Origin: Flavobacteriia bacterium
GTDB taxonomy: Bacteria > Bacteroidota > Bacteroidia > Flavobacteriales > Flavobacteriaceae
Reading direction: 5' to 3'
DNA length: 6,030 nucleotides
Assembly: GCA_011330545.1 (NCBI GenBank)
Contig: DRQI01000099.1
Location: 1-6,030 of the forward strand
Part shown: one piece after another, positions 1-4,366 of the stretch
Numbering within the stretch: the stretch's first letter is position 1
Layout: every line of letters starts with the position of its first letter
The notes under the pieces: model-generated
The model's database searches: none
What the model saw: only the letters and a program-made list of their open reading frames with translations
What the model was told of the DNA's origin: nothing
Translations under genes and position numbers: made by a program

Positions 1-1519
1 TATAGAAATAGAAGCACCCTCCGTGCATGAATTGCAAGATACCGTTCAGCTTATCCCTCCAAATACCGAAACCGCAACAACCATTGTATCCGCAACAGTA
101 GCCGATACCGTAATAGATTGGGATGCAATAATACATTATACCTACTGGATAGGCCTATTGATTCTCGGTAGTAAACTTTTTATAGAACTCTTATCCTTAA
201 TTTATTTACTTTATAAAAGCAAGAGAAAAAAAGAAGGAAACTATATTTTAACCGAAACTGAAAAAGAAATTTCGCCTTTCTCTTTTTTTAATTGGATAGT
301 CTACAATAAAAACCTCTTTACTGCTGAAGAGTTAAATGATATCATTGCCCACGAAAAGGTACATGTAGATCAAAAACATTCGATAGATATTCTATTTATG
401 CAATTGATAACCCTCTTTCAATGGTTTAATCCGTTTGTTTGGCTATTGAAAAAAGATGCCCAACAAAATTTAGAATATATCGCCGATAAGGGCGCCCAAC
501 AAAATGCCAAAACCAAAAAGAAATATCAATACTTGCTATTAAAAGCAAGTACTTCTAGAAATCCGTTTGCCCTGAGTACCAATTTTTACAATTCACATCT
601 AAAAAAACGAATTATTATGTTACAAAAAAGTCAAACAAAGCGATTTCATCAGTTAAAATACTTTTTATTAGTACCGTTAATTGCATTGTTTTTATATTCT
701 TTCACGATAAAGGAAGTAAGGGTTCTAAAAAACGCACAAACAACTTCTGAAAGCATTGCAGCGGTTGCCAATCAAATAATTATCAACAGTAAAACGAGCT
801 ATAAGGAGTTTGAAGATTATAAGACTGCCTTTAGAAAAAAGTATAATGTCGATTTAAAATTTTATGGCATTAAAAGAAATTCAAACGGTGAAATTACAAG
901 TATAAAAATTAAAGGGAAATCTAAAAATTCTTCTGCCAGTTTTTCGATATCATCTGATGGGCCTATCGACAATATACGTATTGGTTATGAAAAAGAATCG
1001 GATGAAATAAGCATCGAAACAATGGGTGCCTACTCTCATTCTTCGTCATCCGGCCATTCAAATTATTCGACACATGTTAATACCGATACTCAAAAAAGGA
1101 ATACAACTCATATAGTAAAAAAAGGCGAATCGTTTTATTCAATTGCAAAAAAGTACGGCATTTCTTCGGAAGATTTACACGCTTTAAACCCTACTATTGA
1201 CAAACTAACTGTGGGAACTAACTTAACTATTGGTACCCCCGGCCACAGTTCAATCTCTAATCGTTTTATATATGTCAATGAAAACGAAGATGACAATGGA
1301 AACGGCGTTCAAAAAAGAAGTGAAGTACAAATTATCAACAATGGCAACTCAGATTCTTTTTCTTTTAGTTTTGTTGACGACAACGTTGATGACGATGAGA
1401 ATACTATCACCACGTACATCATCAATGGCAAAAAAATGTCGAAAGAAGCATTTAAAAAATTTGACAAAAGTAAAATAAGGAGTATGGAAATTAAAAAAGA
1501 AGCAAAAAAGGATAATTAG
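1..1519 (+). CDS. BlaR1-like M56 family membrane metallopeptidase with LysM domain (5' partial)
   Basis: This is a membrane zinc peptidase of the M56 (BlaR1/MecR1) family, which typically senses envelope signals and is often paired with a BlaI/MecI repressor. The frame is open to the left edge, so the true start is upstream; the GTG at 23 is only an internal codon. Residue numbers count from that GTG. A membrane helix lies at about 38-64. The zinc motif HEKVH is at 110-114, with the downstream E151/D155 (EYIAD) as likely third-ligand region. A second helix at about 212-227 passes into the extracytoplasmic tail. The tail holds a region common in flavobacterial M56 proteins (about 258-320), a Ser/His-rich linker (336-354), a LysM domain (about 363-404), an Asp-rich stretch (451-459) and a plug-like motif (464-492). 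The regulator partner would be upstream and is not visible. Family assignment is firm; substrate and signal are unknown. Confidence 0.9.
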   Translation, partial: IEIEAPSVHELQDTVQLIPPNTETATTIVSATVADTVIDWDAIIHYTYWIGLLILGSKLFIELLSLIYLLYKSKRKKEGNYILTETEKEISPFSFFNWIVYNKNLFTAEELNDIIAHEKVHVDQKHSIDILFMQLITLFQWFNPFVWLLKKDAQQNLEYIADKGAQQNAKTKKKYQYLLLKASTSRNPFALSTNFYNSHLKKRIIMLQKSQTKRFHQLKYFLLVPLIALFLYSFTIKEVRVLKNAQTTSESIAAVANQIIINSKTSYKEFEDYKTAFRKKYNVDLKFYGIKRNSNGEITSIKIKGKSKNSSASFSISSDGPIDNIRIGYEKESDEISIETMGAYSHSSSSGHSNYSTHVNTDTQKRNTTHIVKKGESFYSIAKKYGISSEDLHALNPTIDKLTVGTNLTIGTPGHSSISNRFIYVNENEDDNGNGVQKRSEVQIINNGNSDSFSFSFVDDNVDDDENTITTYIINGKKMSKEAFKKFDKSKIRSMEIKKEAKKDN

Positions 1520-1542
1520 TACCCATTTCAACCTTTTTAATA

Positions 1543-1574
1543 CCTTATTATCGACAAAATAGTAAGGTTTTTTT
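1543..1574 (+). terminator. Rho-independent terminator of the M56 gene
   Basis: An 8-bp inverted repeat (CCTTATTA at 1543-1550, TAGTAAGG at 1560-1567, one G-U pair) with a 9-nt loop is followed by seven T residues at 1568-1574. It lies 23 nt after the M56 stop codon. Confidence 0.8.
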
Positions 1575-1634
1575 ATGGCTTAAAATGAAAGTTATTTTTG
1601 CCTGAAAAAAATAGAATCCTTAAAAAATAGCTTT

Positions 1635-1650
1635 GAAAAGATATCTTTTC
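1635..1650. repeat. Perfect 16-bp palindrome
   Basis: GAAAAGATATCTTTTC is its own reverse complement. It lies about 60 bp after the M56 terminator and before any visible promoter. It could be a protein-binding site, but in such AT-rich DNA it may be chance. Confidence 0.35.
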
Positions 1651-1907
1651 TGCACTTTTTGGAAAAATTGCCAAAAAACCCCCTTCAATTGTTTTAAATA
1701 AAAACCTTTTAGCATTATTTAGTTATAATTCAAAACATAATTGTACGGGTATATATTACACCTCAAGGCATATAAAATAAATAATCTTACAAATTCGTAG
1801 TTAATTGCAATAATTTCTTCCTTTTCTAAAATTTAATTTCAAAAATCTGCATATACTGAATAAGAATTAATTCTAACAACTCAATTTCTAACTAAAAAAA
1901 TTTAATT

Positions 1908-1958
1908 ATGATACTATTAATTTTTATAATTATTCAAACAATTATCAACTTGTTCTAA
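1908..1958 (+). CDS. Possible 16-residue hydrophobic micro-ORF or leader peptide
   Basis: ATG at 1908 opens a 16-codon frame, MILLIFIIIQTIINLF, ending in TAA at 1956-1958. Seven of 16 residues are Ile and three are Leu. An A-rich tract at 1894-1900 lies upstream, as is common before Bacteroidetes starts. The stop codon is five bases before the first arm of the structured stretch at 1964-2044, a layout reminiscent of a leader peptide ahead of an attenuator. Against this, short Ile-rich frames arise easily in AT-rich DNA, and the downstream gene is not an amino-acid biosynthesis gene. Confidence 0.2.
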   Translation: MILLIFIIIQTIINLF

Positions 1959-1963
1959 CCTTA

Positions 1964-2044
1964 TTGGGATTGTTCTTATGCCTTCATTCGATACATAAGA
2001 AAAAGTGATTTGGCCTCTTTTGGCCAAACTCACTTAAATCCCAA
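1964..2044 (+). ncRNA. Candidate structured RNA: compact three-way junction
   Basis: Hand folding gives three nested or adjacent perfect or near-perfect stems. P1 pairs TTGGGATT (1964-1971) with AATCCCAA (2037-2044), 8 bp. P2 pairs TTCTTATG (1973-1980) with CATAAGAA (1994-2001), 8 bp with a 13-nt loop. P3 pairs 2003-2015 with 2022-2035, 13 bp with one bulged C (2029) and a 6-nt loop. The junction strands are single bases: G1972, A2002 and A2036. No U-tract follows P3 or P1 on this strand, so it is not a simple terminator. It lies 69 bp before the SPFH gene and could be a 5' leader element or a free-standing RNA. The strand is assumed from the neighbours. I do not recognise the family from memory; Flavobacteria do carry orphan RNA motifs such as Flavo-1. 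Confidence 0.45.
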
Positions 2045-2113
2045 AATTAATTCTAAGAGCTTTATAAGCTCAATAATTATAACCTTTTATTATAAACTTT
2101 AAAACCCACTATT

Positions 2114-3445
2114 ATGCTCACATTTTTAGGAATTTTAATTATTATCATAGGAACTTTAACCCTCATTTTAAACCCGCTCATTAAAAATAATAAGTTTATT
2201 GAATGGTTTACTAAAAAGAGGAGTATCCAATTTATTGCCTTAGGAATTATTGTAAGTATTTTTACCGGAGCGTTTTTTTATGCCGAACCCGGAACGGCAT
2301 ACGCGGTACAATATCCTTGGGGTGGACAAAAAGCCATTTTTAATCAGGGAATTCACACCAAAATGTGGGGAAGGTTGATTCCTATACAATTTGAAATGCC
2401 CATTAAATACGTCATTCCTAATAAAGAAGGCGAGTTGGGTGACCAAAGTAAATATGCTTATATAGACGTTGCCCGGCAATGGGAATTTAATGATGCCGTA
2501 AAAGGCAGGATCGCCACCTCTATAGTCATCAGTATTAATATTAGTGATGAAAATCAATTTTTATCGGTAGCCGATAGAAATAAAACCGAAAAGAATTTAA
2601 TCCGTTCTCGAATCATTCCCAATATTGACCAGTCTATCAAAAACACGTGTAAATTAATGGCTGCCCAGGATTATATTTCAGGGCAAGCTGCAGATTTTGA
2701 CAGGTATTTTCAAGACCAATTAGAAAATGGCATGTATGTGTTAGAAGAATACATTACCAATCAATCACCTGAAATTATTGGAGACACTTCGGTAATACGT
2801 ACTATTGTAAACAAACAATCACGCCAAAAAAAGTTCAGAATTAAATATAAAAATGGCGAACCCATTCGCGTCAAAGGTAATTCGTTAAAATCTTACGGTT
2901 TAACCGTTGTGCAAGCTGTAGTCAATGAAATTGACTGGGAGCCTGCTTTTGACAAACGGTTGATGTTACAAAAAGAAGAAGTGGCACAAACCCAATTAGA
3001 AAAGCAACAAGCCGAACGCGAATTTTATAGGGCACAGAAAGAAAAAGCCAAAGGCGAAGCCGAAAAAGCTGCAGAAAGGGCTCGATTAGAGAAAAAGCAA
3101 ATCCAACAAACCATTGCTGCCGAAACACAAGCAAAAGTTGCCGAGTTTAATTTAGTAGAAGAAAAAAAACTATACGAAGTAGCCATCTTTAAAGCCAAAA
3201 CCCGAAAAACCTTAGCCGATGCACAAGCCTACGAAAACACAAAATTAGTAAGTGCCGGATTAACCCCTCAAGAACGTGCCGAGTGGAATTATAAAACGGC
3301 TGTAGGCGTAGCTTCAGAATTAAAAGAATTAAGCCTCCCTACAACTTATATCGAAAGTGGTAACGGCAATAATAAAGGCAATCTGCTAGAATCGCTTATC
3401 GGTGCAGAATTAGCCAAAAAAATGATTGTTCAACAAAAGAAGTAA
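2114..3445 (+). CDS. SPFH/Band 7 domain membrane protein
   Basis: The 443-residue protein has two N-terminal hydrophobic helices (about 2-20 and 38-56). An SPFH/Band 7-like region follows (about 58-275). A long charged, Ala/Glu/Lys/Gln-rich coiled coil comes next (about 284-375, with runs such as KGEAEKAAERARLEKKQ). The tail at about 380-443 includes SAGLTPQERAEW and a Gly/Asn-rich linker before a final helix. This order matches stomatin/prohibitin/flotillin-like scaffold proteins, which oligomerise at membranes and organise microdomains or assist membrane proteases. No NfeD-type partner gene, often seen with bacterial SPFH proteins, is adjacent. The ATG at 2114 fits because the first helix begins directly after it. 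It is transcribed alone: a terminator lies upstream at 1543 and another follows its stop. The specific function is unknown. Confidence 0.85.
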   Translation: MLTFLGILIIIIGTLTLILNPLIKNNKFIEWFTKKRSIQFIALGIIVSIFTGAFFYAEPGTAYAVQYPWGGQKAIFNQGIHTKMWGRLIPIQFEMPIKYVIPNKEGELGDQSKYAYIDVARQWEFNDAVKGRIATSIVISINISDENQFLSVADRNKTEKNLIRSRIIPNIDQSIKNTCKLMAAQDYISGQAADFDRYFQDQLENGMYVLEEYITNQSPEIIGDTSVIRTIVNKQSRQKKFRIKYKNGEPIRVKGNSLKSYGLTVVQAVVNEIDWEPAFDKRLMLQKEEVAQTQLEKQQAEREFYRAQKEKAKGEAEKAAERARLEKKQIQQTIAAETQAKVAEFNLVEEKKLYEVAIFKAKTRKTLADAQAYENTKLVSAGLTPQERAEWNYKTAVGVASELKELSLPTTYIESGNGNNKGNLLESLIGAELAKKMIVQQKK

Positions 3446-3462
3446 TTATCATTTTATGATAA
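3446..3462 (+). repeat. Small inverted repeat directly after the SPFH stop codon
   Basis: TTATCAT (3446-3452) and ATGATAA (3456-3462) form a 7-bp stem with a 3-nt T loop. It begins one base after the stop and precedes the stronger terminator hairpin; it may help protect the transcript 3' end. Confidence 0.4.
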
Positions 3463-3466
3463 CATT

Positions 3467-3506
3467 AAGCTCTTGGCCCAATTGCTATTGGGATCCAAGA
3501 GTTTTT
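3467..3506 (+). terminator. Strong Rho-independent terminator of the SPFH gene
   Basis: CTCTTGG (3470-3476) and CCCAAT (3477-3482) pair with ATTGGG (3487-3492) and CCAAGAG (3495-3501), leaving a 2-nt bulge (AT, 3493-3494) and a TGCT loop. Five T residues follow at 3502-3506. The stem can extend outward by A-T and G-T pairs. Confidence 0.88.
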
Positions 3507-3517
3507 AGTTAATTTTG
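3488..3517 (+). promoter_or_regulatory. Bacteroidetes-type promoter for the 50-residue protein gene
   Basis: A -33 TTG at 3488-3490 is separated by 19 nt from a -7 element TAATTTTG at 3510-3517, which matches TAnnTTTG. Transcription would start near 3524, leaving about 10 nt before the GTG. The -33 box lies inside the 3' arm of the upstream terminator hairpin. Confidence 0.6.
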
Positions 3518-3533
3518 CAACAAACCTCAACCT

Positions 3534-3686
3534 GTGAAAAAATCTCTTTTCAAATTCTTAGCAAAAATTAATAAAGCATTACTACCAAGTTTGGCGAAGC
3601 AAAAACTGGATATGAGCAAAGCTACCAAATTTCAATTGGCATTACTGGGTTGGAGGTATTTTATTACTAAAAATAGTTTGGACTAA
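3534..3686 (+). CDS. Small basic 50-residue conserved-type protein, GTG start
   Basis: GTG at 3534 opens a 50-codon frame ending in TAA (3684-3686). The product starts (M)KKSLFKFLAKINKALLPS and ends with LALLGWRYFITKNSLD. It is strongly basic and probably two amphipathic or hydrophobic helices around a central KQKLDMSKATKFQ segment. From memory it resembles very short flavobacterial proteins that some pipelines label 'SsrA-binding protein'; that label is doubtful because it is far shorter than SmpB. The frame has a good promoter just upstream, normal codon composition and no in-frame ATG before the conserved-looking KKS start, so the GTG is preferred. It ends 41 bp before the DUF2007 gene. 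Its function is unknown. Confidence 0.72.
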   Translation: MKKSLFKFLAKINKALLPSLAKQKLDMSKATKFQLALLGWRYFITKNSLD

Positions 3687-3710
3687 TATGTCGTAGATTT
3701 CGTATCTTTA
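3677..3710 (+). promoter_or_regulatory. Bacteroidetes-type promoter for the DUF2007 gene
   Basis: A -33 TTTG at 3677-3680 and a -7-like TATCTTTA at 3703-3710 are 22 nt apart. The last base departs from TAnnTTTG. The -33 box lies within the final codons of the preceding 50-residue gene. The predicted start near 3717 leaves a leader of only about 10 nt. Confidence 0.55.
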
Positions 3711-3727
3711 AACTAAAATTTTTAGTT
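3711..3727. promoter_or_regulatory. 17-bp palindrome spanning the start site and leader of the DUF2007 gene
   Basis: AACTAAAA (3711-3718) and TTTTAGTT (3720-3727) are exact inverted repeats around T3719. The palindrome abuts both the -7 element and the ATG at 3728, so it could be an operator or a leader hairpin hiding the ribosome-binding region. It is AT-rich and may be chance. Confidence 0.35.
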
Positions 3728-3967
3728 ATGGATGATCACTCAAAACACATACAATTTTTTACGGGTTCATTGATTGAAATTCAACGATTGCAGCTTGACT
3801 TAGATGCTAATCAGATACCGTCTTTGGTTAAAAATAATTTTCAATCAGGTTTGCGCTCAGGTTTTTATGGCGGTTCGCCATCATTGGTTGAATTATTTAT
3901 TTATGAAGAAGATTTGGAGAAAGCCCGTCCTGTTCTTGAAAAATTTAAAAAGGCCATAAACCTTTAA
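3728..3967 (+). CDS. DUF2007 family protein (putative signal-transducing protein)
   Basis: This 79-residue soluble protein fits the DUF2007 family, a small ferredoxin-like fold seen alone in many Bacteroidetes. The family pattern is visible: an opening beta strand (IQFFTGSLIEIQRLQLDLDANQIPS, about 8-32 with the following helix), a central SGLRSGFYGG segment (40-49), the strand VELFIYEEDLEKA (54-66) and a closing helix (about 61-77). The family name suggests signalling, but no biochemical role is established. The ATG at 3728 follows a plausible promoter with a very short leader. It appears to be a single-gene unit, followed by a tRNA gene with its own promoter. Confidence 0.82.
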   Translation: MDDHSKHIQFFTGSLIEIQRLQLDLDANQIPSLVKNNFQSGLRSGFYGGSPSLVELFIYEEDLEKARPVLEKFKKAINL

Positions 3968-3977
3968 ATTAACTTAG

Positions 3978-4012
3978 AATATATTTTCATTTCTCTAAAA
4001 AAGAAATATATT
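3978..4012. repeat. Inverted repeat between the DUF2007 gene and tRNA-Arg
   Basis: AATATATTT (3978-3986) and AAATATATT (4004-4012) are exact 9-bp inverted repeats with a 17-nt loop. The right arm contains most of the tRNA promoter's -7 element. No T-tract follows, so it is a weak terminator candidate for the DUF2007 gene. Confidence 0.35.
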
Positions 4013-4014
4013 TG
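4007..4014 (+). promoter_or_regulatory. -7 element of the tRNA-Arg promoter
   Basis: TATATTTG matches TAnnTTTG exactly and lies 17 bp before the first tRNA base. No clear TTG is found at the -33 distance; only a TTTTC at 3984-3988 is near. Confidence 0.5.
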
Positions 4015-4031
4015 CAAGCCCAAATAATATT

Positions 4032-4105
4032 GGCCTCGTGGCGCAACTGAATAGCGCATCTGATTACGGCTCAGAAGGTTACAGGTTTGAATCCTGTCGA
4101 GGTCA
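4032..4105 (+). tRNA. tRNA-Arg (anticodon ACG)
   Basis: All cloverleaf arms can be read. The acceptor GGCCTCG (4032-4038) pairs with CGAGGTC (4098-4104) with one G-U. The D stem is GCGC/GCGC (4041-4044, 4054-4057). The anticodon stem is TCTGA/TCAGA (4059-4063, 4071-4075) around loop TTACGGC. The T stem is ACAGG/CCTGT around TTTGAAT. The anticodon ACG is at 4066-4068, read as Arg for CGN codons. The discriminator is A4105 and CCA is not encoded. Its 3' end faces an integrase gene about 260 bp away, so it is the likely insertion target of the element that follows. Confidence 0.96.
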
Positions 4106-4106
4106 C
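4086..4106. other. Probable attachment site (att core) at the tRNA-Arg 3' end
   Basis: Tyrosine integrases often recombine within the T-arm or 3' end of a tRNA gene and rebuild its end on insertion. Here the integrase gene and its putative binding repeats lie directly downstream of an intact tRNA, suggesting that the core lies in this stretch. No second copy of the tRNA 3' end exists in this window, so the core limits cannot be defined; the partner site would be at the far end of the element. Confidence 0.45.
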
Positions 4107-4129
4107 TTGAAGCACTTTCAAAAAGTGGC

Positions 4130-4171
4130 AAAACCTTGTAAATTATATGATTTACAGGGTTTTATATTTTT
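4130..4171 (+). terminator. Terminator hairpin downstream of tRNA-Arg
   Basis: A 14-bp stem (4130-4143 with 4150-4163, one G-U pair, 6-nt loop TATATG) is followed by ATATTTTT at 4164-4171. A smaller hairpin, CACTTT/AAAGTG (4113-4118, 4122-4127), precedes it. If the insertion model is right, this terminator is carried by the element and shields the integrase region from tRNA read-through. Confidence 0.75.
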
Positions 4172-4208
4172 AAGGGTTTTAATTGATATGATTAAAAAAC
4201 AAGTATTC

Positions 4209-4257
4209 CGGTCAACAAATCGGTCAACAAAAATTTGTGCGGTCAACATGTTGACCG
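4209..4257. repeat. CGGTCAACA repeat cluster ending in an 18-bp palindrome
   Basis: The 9-bp word CGGTCAACA occurs at 4209-4217, 4221-4229 and 4240-4248. An inverted copy, TGTTGACCG, lies at 4249-4257, so the last two form the perfect palindrome CGGTCAACATGTTGACCG. The direct copies are spaced 12 and 19 bp start to start. The cluster lies between the tRNA and the integrase, and the palindrome overlaps the integrase promoter's -33 box. The copies are likely protein-binding sites: arm-type sites for the integrase, an excisionase site or an operator. Confidence 0.75.
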
Positions 4258-4283
4258 AATTGTTAAAATTTTGACTATCTTTG
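4251..4283 (+). promoter_or_regulatory. Integrase promoter
   Basis: TTG at 4251-4253 (within TTGACC) is separated by 22 nt from TATCTTTG at 4276-4283, an exact TAnnTTTG match. The start near 4290 gives a leader of about 77 nt. A protein bound to the palindrome at 4240-4257 would cover the -33 box, which suggests repression or autoregulation. Confidence 0.65.
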
Positions 4284-4291
4284 AGAGATAT

Positions 4292-4366
4292 AGTTGATTT
4301 GACTTTCGTCTGAAAATAAATGTTTAATCCGCTTGTCATCGGACAGGTATTTTAAAGACGACAACT
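4292..4366 (+). promoter_or_regulatory. Foldable integrase leader, possible translation control
   Basis: AGACGACAACT (4356-4366), ending directly at the ATG, can pair with TCGTCT (4306-4311) and AGTTG (4292-4296), leaving a 9-nt bulge. A small hairpin, CTTGTC/GACAGG (4332-4337, 4342-4347), lies inside. Such a fold would hide the ribosome-binding region. This is a hand fold without an energy calculation. Confidence 0.35.

Larger units (their letters stand above)
1575..2113. other. 539-bp AT-rich intergenic region without a convincing protein gene
   Basis: No ORF of gene-like length occurs here on either strand. The region holds a perfect 16-bp palindrome (1635-1650), a 7-bp inverted repeat (TTTTTGG 1656-1662, CCAAAAA 1671-1677), a 16-codon micro-ORF (1908-1958), a strongly structured stretch (1964-2044) and a small hairpin (GAGCTT 2057-2062, AAGCTC 2066-2071). 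I could not find a TTG/TAnnTTTG promoter with both boxes for the gene starting at 2114. The stretch from about 1680 to 1900 shows nothing beyond AT-rich sequence. Confidence 0.6.

Noticed and set aside
23..25. GTG at 23 as the start of the M56 protein
   Set aside because: The frame stays open to the window edge, and the family has further membrane helices before this point, so the gene starts upstream.
1230..1478. 82-residue + strand ORF inside the M56 gene
   Set aside because: Out-of-frame shadow of the well-supported M56 coding sequence with low-complexity composition.
1593..1600. TATTTTTG matching the -7 consensus
   Set aside because: No TTG at the -33 distance, it directly follows a terminator and no gene begins within 300 bp.
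2003..2035. P3 hairpin as a minus-strand terminator
   Set aside because: On the minus strand it is followed by a few T residues, but no minus-strand gene ends here and the enclosing P1 and P2 stems fit a multi-stem RNA better.
1865..2056. 12-bp direct repeat AATTAATTCTAA at 1865-1876 and 2045-2056
   Set aside because: Low-complexity AT-rich word, only two copies, no target duplication or mobile-element ends around it.
2240..2557. 105-residue minus-strand ORF opposite the SPFH gene
   Set aside because: Antisense shadow of the SPFH frame; no promoter or recognisable domain.
4038..4274. 78-residue ORF starting inside the tRNA (MAQLNSASDYGSEGYRFE...)
   Set aside because: Its N-terminus is a translation of the tRNA-Arg gene and it runs through the terminator hairpin and the repeat cluster; a familiar false ORF.
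4118..4339. 73-residue minus-strand ORF across the tRNA-integrase interval
   Set aside because: It crosses the terminator hairpin, repeat sites and integrase promoter, and shows no domain features.
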